DNA of 64,000 nucleotides from Bimuria novae-zelandiae CBS 107.79 (taxonomy: Eukaryota > Ascomycota > Dothideomycetes > Pleosporales > Didymosphaeriaceae), in NCBI GenBank assembly GCA_010015655.1, contig ML976736.1:180989-244988 (forward strand). Reading direction: 5' to 3'. The position numbers and the translations under genes were made by a program. This document shows, piece after piece, positions 33,497 to 44,510 of the stretch. A model generated the notes under the pieces. It did not search any database. It saw nothing but the letters and a program-made list of their open reading frames with translations, and was not told the DNA's origin. The first letter of the stretch is position 1. Every line of letters starts with the position of its first letter.

Positions 33497-33839
33497 CTGA
33501 TCAGTGGTTGCTACACCACAGATTGGCAAGATATACTGTGTACAGGGAATCTCAGCGCACGTTTCAGGCTAAGTATTCTGGCGATAGAAGCGGTTAGCGC
33601 ATGCCTCCTCCCCTACCAAGGCCCAGGATACAGCATCGCTAGTGCGAAGTACAGGTACGACAAGCTCACTGCTATCCTGTATCAGGATCAGCGGCGCCTC
33701 GTATTTGAAGGATCTCTCCGCCTGGATTGTCCCTACTAAGGCTTAGTTCGGAAGGAGATTTGCGTCAACCACGCTAACTCTTGTTAAATCACACTAATTA
33801 CAGGCCCACATCTAAAACGCTATTATAAAGTACACCTAA

Positions 33840-36800
33840 ATAAAGGATCGCTCGTGGTACCTAGATAAGATAATCTACAAGGACTAGTACGCTAACTAAG
33901 ATTTTAATATCGCTAACGCCACCGTTAATACAGACAAACTTAACACTATAGTTATTAACTAGATAATATAGGTAGAAGAAGATAACATATTTAACCTATT
34001 TCTACTACTTAAGTTTAAGGAGCATTTCGAGAATTTTACCTATAATTTCTTTAATAGCATTAACAAGCGCATCTAAAAAGCACTTAAAGAGCTCCTCTGC
34101 TAGTAAGACATCTATATTAAGCAAAGTAACAGTAATAATCTCCCTAACTAATTCGCAGAACTCCTTACATTAACTACTATCCTAAAATAGCCTGCTAAGT
34201 ATCTTAAGCTTATAAGGCTCTGCAAAGGCTTTAAGTACCACTAGATCGCAGATAATAAAGAATAACAGTAGCAGCAGCGAGCTCCGCTAGGTAGAGGATT
34301 ATTATTATTATTATAATCTAGATTTACGCCTGTGCAGAATAACTCTTATTTACTTACTAACCTCGCCAAGTTATACACGCCGGAGCAGAAGTATTTAGGT
34401 AATAAATACAATATCCTTAAGACAAAGATTAAGGTGTTTAACGACCTCTACACTAAGGTTAGGATTAATAAGGATAAGTAGTATAAAATAGCACTCTCTA
34501 TTATGCTTACTAGCCAAGCGCTTTAGTATTACTATAATTACATTGCACCCCAGGCGCTTACGCTTACTTATAATACAATGCTTAACAAGCTACGCACGTA
34601 CTTTAACACCACACAAGCTTACTAGATGTACCTCTAGGAGTGGCATAGCACTACGCTTAAGAGCGTTATAACTGCTAACTTTAAGAAAGACCCTATAGAG
34701 TGTCTTAAAATAGTTATTAGTAAGATAAACATGCTCTATTAGGCACTATTATAAGACTAGGGTAAGAGCTATAATTAGCATTTGCTTGCGTAATAGCTCC
34801 TTAGCGCATGTCGTAGTATTAAAGTAACTACTATAGCTTGCTTAAAGCTAGCGACCACATTTAAAGGTATCGCTGTAGATCTCCGCAACGTAGTTAGCAT
34901 ATAGTTAACCTATTATCCTAATAGCTAGTTTCTATCACGAGATGCAGATAAGCAGTATTACACTAACTATTACTATATCTATAATAATTAACAAGCTATA
35001 GGATTATTAGATAATAACTACTATAGCTACCACTATTAAGGTTAAGACAGATCGCGCGGCAATTAATTTAATAATAATAATTATTAGTTAAACTACTTAG
35101 GTAATTACTATAATAAGACATGCTTTATCTACAAGTAGCCTAAGTACTAATTAACTTAACACTTAAAGAAGGAGCGCATAGAGCATTGCTAACGCTATAA
35201 CTAATACGCTTAAGATAATCCTAATGCCCTAAGCTATAAAGTGTTTCTTGCTGGCCATAAAGGCATAGAGCTTAAAGACAGCGACGGTAGCGACAATAAT
35301 GCTAGTAATAATAATATTAAAATATATTTTACTAACTAAGTCTACTTAACTGCATCCTGTGGCAAGGTTAACAGCAACGCTATTATCTCTAGCCTTAATA
35401 ACGCTATTACACTTTATGCAATTACAGGCGATAATCCTTATATCTCTAGTAAAGTAAATAAAGATACTTAACTCTTCTTATTTAATTCACGCTACGGCGC
35501 AGATATCTTTTAAGGTATTATACCTAACACTAGTGCAGCTAGTGTCTTAACTGCTAATAAGACACAAGTAAAGGCGCTATAGCTTATCTAGCTATCTATA
35601 GTTATTAATAAGTCCACCGGAAGACGTTGTCGAATCTAATTTAGAGATAATTTAGAGTATTTCTCCCTTAGCAACGTCAATGTTAGCACGCTATTTAGTA
35701 TAATTACCTTTATAGTAATGCTAATTAATACACTATTTCTGCTCTGCTTAAATAATATAGATTGTTATAGTATCTTCTTTAACAACATTAACAATATGCT
35801 CGTTCAAGGTAGCAAAGAATTCCCAATTATCCGTAAATAGGGACATCCATAGCTCCTACTTAATAAACAAGAGACTATTATTTACTACTTAACCAAGACT
35901 AAGCTGCGCTAGCTTTACTAACGCTTTAGCCATCCTGCTACTAGATAATTGCACAAGATCCTTAGCAAAGCAGGCTATAAAGACATTAATAAGGATATTA
36001 TTAATCGCATTAATAAGTACTGTCACCAGTGTCAAATCTATAGTAAAGCACCTGGCCGTTTCCGCTTCACTATTCGTAATAACATGGACTTTAACTTATG
36101 CGTTATTATTAATATAATATATATTAATCAGAAACTAGTGCTCTACGCAGTTGATAAAGCCACAGCTTTTTAAGCTACTTAATTTATGCTAAATATTTAG
36201 GCAAACACTACTTGGGATCTCCTTCGCGCCATGTAGATTAACATGTATGTTAGTCCTCTCGACGTTATTAAGATAAATGCTGGCAAGAACTTTATTACTA
36301 ACAAGTTTGTTAACAACACTACGTTACTTATAATTAAGGTTAAGGAAGTCCCGGTGGAGGCACATTATTTAATTAGTAAGATTAAGCGCTATTATGCTCC
36401 TATTCGCCGTGCTTATAGGGTAATCTCTATAGACGTTGGACGCATAACCGCTCCCAAACATATCTTATAGATAGCTGTTAAGGCTGTTAATGACACCGTA
36501 GGTCCTAACAGACTTGTCCTAACTCTTCTTGTCTTTAGAGCATATCCTCGCCTGTTAAAGAAATTACTACTATCGCTATTTATTACCGCCCGCGGCGCTA
36601 TAGTGCGTAAAGCAATAGCTAAAGTGCGTAAGATTAAGGTAAAGCGCTAAGTTAATAAGGCTCTTATAACTCGTAATAGTCTTAATATAACTAATATCTT
36701 ACTATTGCCTATCCTAAGTAGCGTTAAGGTCTGGCAAGAGAACTATAGATAGTCTAGCCTGTATTAGATAATCGCCCTTCACGTTGACAAGCAATCCGTG

Positions 36801-38780
36801 GTTGTTAAAATTAATAATAAATAAGTTACCTTCTATATTACTGTAGTGCGCCCGTATTATGCAGACAATACGACTATTATTACCCCTCTTGTAAAGAACG
36901 AGGATAATATTGGCTCTAATAATAATTTCACTCTTATTATAAAGGAGCCCGCGCCTAAGCGTAAGCGCGGTAGGCTAAAAGGCTTAAAGAATAAGCTAAA
37001 ACCTAATAAAGTTATAACTACTATAGTTAACCTTAATTAACGTGAGCGTGATAATCTTGTCCTAGCTAAGAAGCTACGAATAGTTAGCAAGATTATAATA
37101 CTAAGGTAACTATTTAAAGTATCTATAGAGGTAGAGATTAACGCCCTTATAACATAAAATGTCTTTTGCTTTAAGAAGTATAGTCCTTACTATTATAATA
37201 AAGTCCGCATCTTTAAGTCACGCATTATTAATAAAGTTAAGGGTAAGACTACTAATCGCCCGTATAAGAAGTCCCGTCTTGTTATTTAAGGATACGCTAA
37301 TAATAATAAGAAGCTTATCCTAATATAGTCTCCTACCATCTAGCGTGCAAGCCAGCGTGTGATTATCGCTCTAGCACCATCACTGTTGAAGCTAGGCATG
37401 TACCTCTGGCTCCGTGACATCACTCAGGCCTATACGCAATCGGATGATCCACTCCAGCATACTATTATGGCTGACATACTAGCCTAGCTCAAGGAAAGTT
37501 ATCTAACAAACACAGTTATAGTTATTATTAAGCTACTATACGGCATTGCTGAAGCAGGTGCCTATTAGTAGTTAATGTATAATAAACACCACACTAAGAC
37601 TCTCTATATAGCAATATCTACTTATAATCTATACCTACTTATTAGTAAGGCTAGTAGTAAGTGCTTCGGCATTATTAGCATGCAAACTAACGACACGCTT
37701 AGTCTGTCTAATAAAGCTTTTATAGACCTTAAGGACTAAGAGCTACGTTTTAAGGCCAAGCCTAAGTAGTTTCTCTTACTTGATACGCAAATTGACTTTA
37801 ACGGCTATATTATTAAGCTTAATAATAATAATCGCGCCATTACTCTACGCCAGAAGAAGCAAGGCGAGAAGCTAGAAATAGCTAATAATAAGTAATTATA
37901 CATTTAATAGCGCGCTCGAGGTGCTTACATTACAATAATTTATTAACCTAAGGCGAGCTTCGACCTCGCCGCCACAGCCTAAGCGAGTGAGCCCATAAAA
38001 GAAGAAATTGCCAGATTAAATAAGCGTATTATCTAGCAGAAGGAAAATATCACTCGCGGCCTTAACTTTATCCCACTAGACTTAAGTAACTTAAAGCTAT
38101 ACGCCTTTATTAACGTATTATTTACTAATAATAAGGATATATTATTATAAATAGGCTTCGTGATTACGCTTAGTAATAAGACTAAAAATAGCAATCGTAA
38201 CTTTAAGTTTACTAGCAATATTATTTACTAGTTATCTATTAAGTGTAAGCGCGTTACTCGCAGCGTCCTTATATTTAAGATCTACGCGATAGCCTATAGA
38301 GTCGACATTATAATTATAATTAGCAGTATAATTAACATAATTATGCAGCGACTTAACCTCTTTAATGTCTTTATTATTGTGTGCACTAACTCACGCTCCT
38401 TATATAATTACCTTATTAAGCTTAGCACTACTAAGGAGAAGCGCCTTATAATTAACATTATAGCTCTACGTGAGGCCTATAAGCGCAATAATCTCATAGA
38501 CATCTGCTAGATTAATAGACGTGACAATCTAGTAGACTTAATAACTAAGGCTGGCTCTAACTTAGCTATAGAGTATCTTATTAACTATAACTAGCTTAAG
38601 CTTCGCGTGCAAGGCTAGGTTAATCATGCTAAAGTTAACACCCTAGAATATAATTACGACAGCAAGAAGTAGTAAGTCTATAAAAGGAGTAGCGAAATAG
38701 GCACTAAGAGGACGCGCACTGGCGCTAGTCCGGTTAGAAAACTAGTAACTATTATAGATTGTGTTTTATTGCAGATTTGA
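33840..38780 (+). pseudogene. Copia gag-pol relic
   Basis: After a poorly readable gag region (about 33840-35250), the integrase can be read: zinc-binding part with YCHQCQIYSKAPGRFRFTIR (about 36020-36080), then KLVLYAVDKATAF and INAGKNFITN of the core (about 36130-36300), and EVPVEAHYLI with RYYAPIRRAYR (about 36350-36420). Reverse transcriptase follows from QRVIIALAPS (about 37350) with LWLRDITQAYTQSDDP, and RNase H extends to about 38600. Stops occur throughout, almost all TAA or TAG at places where Gln or Trp is expected, so no functional protein is made. Confidence 0.85.
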
Positions 38781-38830
38781 GCGTTCTAGGCTAAACTAGC
38801 CACATGTAGCATAAAAGAAAAGATAGCTAG

Positions 38831-39072
38831 TGTTAGCTTCAAACCTGCGCAACACTACTATAGCTTTTACTACTATATAGTTTACTTATAGTTTATTACG
38901 TAGTTTGCCTATAGTTTGTTGCGCTAGTCCTGATTAGGCTAGCAAGGGACAAACCACGCTCGATAAATACTTCTTACAATAGCCCACCACAATAGATCTG
39001 CAATCAAGAATTAAATCAATACTACATTATTGCAACGAAGTCTTGATCCAACAGCCTATTGCCGTATCAACA
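38831..39072 (+). repeat. 3' LTR of the Copia element
   Basis: Starts TGTTAGCTTC and ends CGTATCAACA. Compared with the 5' LTR, the changes are C-to-T and G-to-A, clustered in the first 110 bp. A purine-rich run (AAAAGAAAAGATAG) sits just before it as the probable polypurine tract. Confidence 0.95.
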
Positions 39073-39351
39073 GGATTATACAAAGACAAATTTATAACTA
39101 CTTAAAGTATTAGAATGTGCAAAAGACTAGACTATATAAGGTATTTTAAGTATTTCTTTATAATGTAAATAGATTATCTTACTACTAGGGATTACGTAAT
39201 CTCCTTTCTATACATATTTCTTAGTATTATAGGTTTAAGTCCTTTTAAGTAGTATAATGCCAAAGTTGTCAGCGTGAAAGTTTGCCAAGAAATTATTAAC
39301 GCTATCGGGCCTATCGACCGCAAGTCTGACGTCGAGAAGTGCGCTGCATGA

Positions 39352-39657
39352 ACTGGAATTTTTTATCTACCCTGAAGCATTAAGACAGCTTCAAAATTTA
39401 CACAAGTCCGAATGAAAGTCCGCGTGGTTGATTTTTGTTATGGTTTCACTCTTGGCCCCTTGGGAGCGGCTAAATTTCGCCGGGTGTCCAATGAGTGTTC
39501 TGCTGCCGCCCCTAAGATAACCACCGAGCCGATCCCGATACCTTTTCGCGATCCTAGAATCAGCCGCGCAATTGCAACAAGGCGCCCTGTTTACTTCGTG
39601 GTGCACCGACGACGATGGCGATTGCATTAGATGGAGGAACAAAGTGATGACGTGTCA
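39352..39657. other. 3' flank of the MFS pseudogene
   Basis: About 300 bp of ordinary composition. The open frames 39391-39642 (minus) and 39412-39630 (plus) overlap each other and show no domain. No gene supported. Confidence 0.4.
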
Positions 39658-39659
39658 TA

Positions 39660-41586
39660 AGTCGGGCACCCTAGTTTCCGACACCCCCCATTTTCCGACA
39701 CCCCGCCAAATTTCGCCGCTGCCACCACTCTACGTTGCGAATGTGCTCACAGCTTCATTAAATAATTTTGAAAAAGCATTAAAAAAATCGTATTTAAAGG
39801 ATTTTAATTCCTTCCTTTATCTACACTTAAATCACGATTAAGATACTATCGTGTTAGTTATTAATTCCGTGCTAAACGTTACACTAATAATTACTCTACT
39901 TCCTCCTTAGAGCTACTCTCTTCCTTTATAATAACAACCCCTTGCTCTACGCTTCTTACCTTACGAACACGTTAAGCAGGCTTTTAATTAGTTTAAGAGA
40001 GAACTTCTATAAGACTTATAAAGAAATTATTTAGATTAGTTATAACTTTGCGGCGTTTTAGCGGGTTAGCTTACTCTACCTACTTACGTAAGAAAGTAAT
40101 CTCACGGTCTTGCATAGTAACTATTATTAAGGTATAGTTAAACGCTGTGGTAGTAAGCCGAACGCATCGTCGTATAGTTAGTAAGAAGTTCTTTCTAGAA
40201 AATAGCTTTACAATATTGCTGCCGCGTTTTAGCGTCCTAATATCTATGGTAGAAGGGGGTGGTGTTGACGGCCGTTCGCGCACTACTACCCAGCGAGAAC
40301 CTAAGGGCTTCCTTACGCTCTTAAGGTATAAGCCTGTTACCTTCTACCTAAATTAGATGCACTACTCTTAAAGACTAATTTTACGTGCTTTTGTATAAAA
40401 TTTAAGAAACTTAGCCTTCCTAAGCTTTGTTTTATCTGTCTAAGCTATATATTCGCTAATAAAGCGCCGATACGCCGCCTTTAGACTTAAGAAACAGCCT
40501 AAATCTAAAGGCTAGAGTAGATGTGAAGTATAAGCAGGGAAAAAGAGTAAGTAAACATTATTTAAGTAATATATAGTTATAAATTTGTCTAAAGTATAAC
40601 TGCTATAGCTGTTAACGATAAGTAACTATGCCTTAAAGGGATTATTAGGCTTAGTCTGTGGCAAAAACACCTTTTCTAGCCACTTGACAGCGATATTATT
40701 ACTTGTCTATCTATTTTGTAAAAAGGTAACATGCTAGCCTAGGTTCTAAGCTAAAAACTCCTTCTTAAACTACTGCTCCTGGATACTCTTAGCCTTAAAG
40801 ATAATAAGGGGGTCTAGAGCGACGCCGAGCGTAGAGATACACTCTACTATAGAGGTTTAAGTGCAGGTATTTATTATCTTAACTAGTATAGCGTTTAGGC
40901 TCTCCTGCAAGGAGCCTATAACAAGCCTATTAATGCCCTAGCCCTCTATAATACCGCCCTTGTCAGCATTATACCTACGCTAGGGGGGAATCCAGCTTAC
41001 TATTTTATACAGGTTAAATAAGTGCCTAATATTTTCTAGAGTAGCCTTATTTACGCGTTCCCAGCTAGTCTAGCAACCTAACTTTAACTTAATAGCTAGG
41101 TAGCGTTATATAAAGTAACTAGTCCACTTCTTCCCTAGGTTCTTATAGTTACCCTATTACTTAAGAATAATAATTATAATAGCCCGTACTTACGCGTATA
41201 TTAGCGTATAACTAAAGGCCTCTTGCTAAAGAATCTATTTCTCTAAAAGCTCTTCTTAAATAGTTATAAGCTATTATTCACCGTCATGAGCATACTAATA
41301 GGGTTAGGCACTATTAAAGTGGCCGCGAAGAGTATTACGTAGGACCCTATATTAGGTAGTAGTAGTGGCTAAAGCGACCCTAGATTTAAGGTCTATAAGC
41401 GTATTCTAGACATCTTCTTCTATATATCTAGCTATTTAAAGGCAGCGAAAATAGTGTAAAAAATATTTTTAAAATTAGTAAAGAATTAAGTTATTTAAAG
41501 TTAATATTTAGTCGTGGTACATGGTGGGGGGCGAGGTTGCGGGGCTGTCGGAAACTATGGGGTGTCGGAAACTAGGGTGCCCGACT
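39660..41586 (-). mobile_element. pogo-type (Tc1/mariner superfamily) element E
   Basis: Inverted ends AGTCGGGCACCCTAGTTTCC at 39660 and, reverse-complemented, at 41586, followed in both by repeated TTTCCGACA-CCCC units; TA target duplications at 39658-39659 and 41587-41588; total 1927 bp. The transposase relic on the minus strand shows the DDE block as RYNADKGGII (about 41000), LLIVNS where LLIVDG is expected (about 40610, second catalytic Asp changed to Asn) and PLDLGCF with the third Asp (about 40490). Many stops; inactive. Confidence 0.88.
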
Positions 41587-41655
41587 TATCGCTGCCTTGC
41601 CCATCAAAGCAGCCAAATACGAGTCCGTGTTGCGTACGTTGGTGCTCTGGCACTA

Positions 41656-42327
41656 CCGTGGTTTGGCAGTCAGTGCGCACCGTCACTCGATGCGCAGCTT
41701 TTACAAGGAAAAACAAAGAAAATAGGTAATTTTAAAGCCTTATAACTTTTTATCTACGCAATATTAAAATATACTTTCTTAATTAAAGTTATATAAAAAG
41801 TTAAAATTTTTAAGTTTACAATTTTAGACTTTTAGATGTTAAAGTTTTTTAAAAAGATGGGAAAAAGTCTAAAAATAGAAGTCTTAAAAATAAGAATTAA
41901 AAAATTTTATATAAGGAAATATATAGTTTTAAGCAATTTTAGTATTAGAAAAATTTAACGTATAGTATAAAATTATAGATTTCACTTATATAGGGTTAGA
42001 TTTTTATCGTAAATTTTAAAAGAGATAAGTGAACTCTATAATTTTATACTATAAGTTAAATTTTTCTAATACTAAAATTTCTTTATTCTTATTTTTAAGA
42101 CCTTTATTTTTAGACTTTTTCCTATCTTTTTAAAAAACTTTAATATCTTCAAAATCTAAAATTATCAACTTATAAATTTTAACTTTTTATATAACTTTAA
42201 TTAAGAAAGTATATTTTAATATTGCGTAGATAAAAGGTTATAAGGCTTTAAAATTACTTATTTTCTTTGGTTTTCCTTGTAAAAGCTGCGCATCGAGTGA
42301 CGGTGCGCACTGACTGCCAAACCACGG
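41656..42327. mobile_element. 672-bp foldback MITE (near-perfect palindrome)
   Basis: The element is two arms of about 300 bp in inverted order around a short centre near 41992. The left arm begins CCGTGGTTTGGCAGTCAGTG and the right arm ends with its reverse complement; TA duplications lie at 41654-41655 and 42328-42329. The outer 60 bp of each arm are GC-rich, the inner parts very AT-rich. It codes for nothing. Its terminal motif resembles that of pogo element A (CCGTGCCTCGGCAGTCAGTG at 50250), which suggests the same transposase family moved it. Confidence 0.9.
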
Positions 42328-42495
42328 TAGCGCAGATACAATTCGGGGTTTAGAAATGTGCGATCACGGGGATTTCGGAGGCTAGACTTCACGTACATAG
42401 TGCTAATAAAGCCAGTCTCATCTTGTCTTTACGATAGTAATAACACGAAGTTTCGATTCGTTCCAATTCTGAAGGGACAATACCTTCTCATCACC

Positions 42496-43785
42496 ATGCC
42501 CGATAAACCTCTTCGCATTCTCATTTCTGGTGCAGGCGTAGCTGGGGCCTCGCTGGCCCTCATGCTCGCCCGCCAACCAGGCTTCAAGATGCAACCGATA
42601 ATTACAATCATCGAGCGGTCATCTGAACCGCGTAAAACAGGCCAGGCTGTCGACATTCGCGGACCCGGTGTCGACGTGATGCGCAAGCTTGGTTGGGAGC
42701 AAGAGATCAAACGCCGACATACCACTGAGCAAGGGCTGGCCCTCATGGACGGAAAGGGTAACACCAAGGCGTACTTTCCCGCTACCGGCGACGAGATGGT
42801 ACAGAGTTCAACCAGCGAGTATGAGATTCTGCGGGGCGAGCTCGTCGGCATGCTTCTGGAGGGCGTCGACGAATCGAAAGAGAAAGGTGCTCAAGTCAAC
42901 GTGGTACACGGTGAGACGATCCAGTCGATGGAGAACCGTGACGATGGGATACACGTCCACTTTTCGCACGGCAAGCTCGAGGATCAGAGGTACGACGTCG
43001 TCGTTGCCGCCGATGGTATCTCCTCCCGCACGCGATCCATGATCTTCGGCCGCGAAGACAAGCGCGAACATGTCAAGCCGTCCGGCATGTATCTCAGCTT
43101 CTTCTCCATCCCGCGCATTGACTCGGACGATCGGATCTGGCACTGGGCTAACTTTCCTGGCGGGCTGGCCATCCATCTGCGCCCGCACCGCAATGAGAAG
43201 ACAATGGGCGTGTACTTCAGCATATGCACCCCCAAGAAAGAGCGGGATCCCAATATCGAGCCCATCGTCCATGCAGATGTCGAGACGCAAAAGAAGTACT
43301 TGCGACAGGTCTTTGAGAGATCATCGTGTACGTGGCAGCTTAAGCGTTTCCTGGACGGACTCGACGCCGCAGATGACTTCTATATGTCGCACTCGTCTCA
43401 AGTGAAGACACCGCAGTGGGCGAAGGGGCGATGTGTGATTCTCGGAGACGCGGCCTTCGCGACTATGGGGGTAGGCACGAGTCTTGCCTTGGCTGGCGCG
43501 TATTGCATAGCTGGCGAGCTTTCGAAGATCGAAGACGCGAAAGATGTGCCAATGGCGTTGCAGAGATATGAAGAGATCTATAAGCCTTATGTAAAGGAGT
43601 ACGACTGGGAGCTGCGGTTTTTTCCACAGGTGGCGAATCCGCAGACGGTGTGGGGGAATTGGTTATGGCACGCTTTCGTAGGGATGGTCGCTTTCTTGCG
43701 AGTACCCCAACTGATTGTAGTTTTCTCTAAATGGTTTGGGGGAGGCGATAGCAAGGGATGGAAGCTACCCGAGTATGGCTGGTGA
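42496..43785 (+). CDS. FAD-dependent monooxygenase (aromatic hydroxylase/TetX-like)
   Basis: 429 residues, one exon. Class A flavoprotein monooxygenase of the PF01494 type, which uses NAD(P)H and O2 to hydroxylate aromatic or polyketide substrates. The N-terminal dinucleotide-binding motif is ISGAGVAGASLALMLA; ERSSEPR closes the Rossmann unit. VVVAADGISSRTRS carries the DG motif that contacts FAD and NAD(P)H. GRCVILGDAAFATMGVGTSL is the GD motif for the FAD ribose. The C-terminal region (LWHAFVGMVAFLRVPQLIVV) is hydrophobic and may touch membrane. I chose the ATG at 42496 because of the Kozak-like CACCATGC and because the family motif begins 12 residues later; the open frame extends upstream to 42358, but that part overlaps the MITE flank and is not conserved-looking. 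The substrate cannot be inferred, and no biosynthetic cluster surrounds it. Confidence 0.9.
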   Translation: MPDKPLRILISGAGVAGASLALMLARQPGFKMQPIITIIERSSEPRKTGQAVDIRGPGVDVMRKLGWEQEIKRRHTTEQGLALMDGKGNTKAYFPATGDEMVQSSTSEYEILRGELVGMLLEGVDESKEKGAQVNVVHGETIQSMENRDDGIHVHFSHGKLEDQRYDVVVAADGISSRTRSMIFGREDKREHVKPSGMYLSFFSIPRIDSDDRIWHWANFPGGLAIHLRPHRNEKTMGVYFSICTPKKERDPNIEPIVHADVETQKKYLRQVFERSSCTWQLKRFLDGLDAADDFYMSHSSQVKTPQWAKGRCVILGDAAFATMGVGTSLALAGAYCIAGELSKIEDAKDVPMALQRYEEIYKPYVKEYDWELRFFPQVANPQTVWGNWLWHAFVGMVAFLRVPQLIVVFSKWFGGGDSKGWKLPEYGW

Positions 43786-44510
43786 TCCACATTGCTCGTG
43801 CGTCAGTCTACCAATGTGCATCCGTTAGCTGGGTTTGAGGTGGGTGTCTGGGCGTCATTGCGCTTTGTTGTCTTACTCAATTTATCAATCTACACTCTGT
43901 GAGACTCTCAGAATCACTATTAGAATCAAACCCAAGACCTAATGTATATTTAGTTTTGCGTTCAGAGTTGAAAATGCTACAAATCGAAATGATATATGGA
44001 TCGATGAATCAATTTTTCGTCTTCATCTCCTGTACAGCGTATTATCAGTCGTCTTTTTACGAAACCATCAAAGCCTTAGTCGCACTACATTCGTCTCATA
44101 GATGCGGCTAAAGTGGCGTCTTCTTGCCGAAGTGTTACTTACAACAGGTCTCAATCATGGACCCCTTTCACAGTACCGTTCACAATGCTTCCCGGTTGCT
44201 CCCTTTGTTGGGGCCTTGTTCGCAGATTCTTTCATGACCTCACGAGAATCCAAAAATAGCCCGCTTGGGCCTATAGTGAGTGAACAATGCCGCGCGTATA
44301 TACCTAGATAAGGCCACCGTCGTTCCGACTTTTGCAAACCAGACAGCTCTCAACCCGAGAACAAGAGTCAAAGCTAAAAACCACAAACAAACTCGGATTC
44401 TTGATCTTTCCTACAAACCCGAAACCCGAAACGAGTTGTTCCCATCTTCCAGCATTATCTCTCCATTCTCAACACAAAACACAAATCAACAAAACCAAAA
44501 CATCAACGAG
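43786..44510. other. Intergenic region
   Basis: Terminator side of the monooxygenase and probable promoter of the broken BTB-like gene. Short frames only (43899-44111, 44102-44311); the run after 44400 is A/C-rich with no stop-free long frame, resembling a fungal 5' UTR before the ATG at 44511. Confidence 0.45.

Larger units (their letters stand above)
33255..39072 (+). mobile_element. Full-length Ty1/Copia retrotransposon (5.8 kb), RIP-mutated
   Basis: Two 242-bp LTRs (33255-33496 and 38831-39072) enclose the element, with the 5-bp target duplication GGATT at 33250-33254 and 39073-39077. Gene order is gag, integrase, reverse transcriptase, RNase H, as in Copia. The interior is AT-rich and full of stops. 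The unequal severity along its length, with nearly intact GC-rich patches at about 33500-33780 and 37340-37480, is notable. Confidence 0.95.
31040..39200 (+). pseudogene. hAT (Ac-superfamily) transposase relic, split by Copia
   Basis: Read through many RIP stops, the plus strand shows hAT transposase: the first catalytic region as INIYFTINTWTFLSYSLFLG (about 31720-31790, the canonical Asp now Asn), ALVRDNAR (about 31920), and a late-core block DASPYYLAACVFDPKARTGF (about 32770-32830). The C-terminal dimerisation region begins with ERVFLGS (about 33213), is cut by the Copia at 33254, and resumes beyond it with LLKVLECAKD (about 39100-39130). The two halves join in frame once the Copia and one 5-bp target copy are removed. 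Confidence 0.75.
30910..39328 (+). mobile_element. hAT transposon carrying a nested Copia element
   Basis: Terminal inverted repeats of 20 bp: CAGAGTTGCGGCCGATAGGC on the left and CAGACTTGCGGTCGATAGGC as the reverse complement of the right end. The 8-bp target duplication ACGTCGAG lies at 30902-30909 and 39329-39336, the size expected for hAT. Subterminal copies of CTATCGGTTCGATA-like motifs fill about 30945-31005. Without the Copia (33255-39072) the element is about 2.6 kb. It sits in the last codons of the MFS gene. Confidence 0.92.
28233..39351 (+). pseudogene. MFS transporter gene (TRI12/siderophore type), broken
   Basis: From MSNTIDNTKRET at 28233, a major-facilitator protein of the TRI12/siderophore-transporter family can be followed: GYWKSPRFIGSCLGIVFQAN, the loop motif GYLSDAVGRRWF, VMEIVPNKHRGYAQG, GLGFGPIIGRT, LFYFPPTFRDLQSDK, and the last loop and helix with DISKYMTFFVNN. 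Small frameshifts (near 28878 and 29125) and stops destroy the frame. At least two introns are recognisable (about 28606 and 28952, GTGCGT/GTACGA donors). Two insertions split it: 30061-30611 after codon GM, and a hAT at 30910-39328. Removing each insert with one target copy restores the frame, and the original end (VEKCAA, stop TGA at 39349-39351) lies beyond the hAT. It was a 12-14 helix plasma-membrane transporter; it is now inactive. Confidence 0.85.

Noticed and set aside
41514..41745. Two overlapping plus-strand frames
   Set aside because: They span the right end of pogo element E and the left arm of the foldback MITE; both are non-coding terminal repeats.
42808..43290. 160-codon minus-strand frame
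   Set aside because: Antisense shadow of the FAD monooxygenase, whose motifs are unambiguous on the plus strand.
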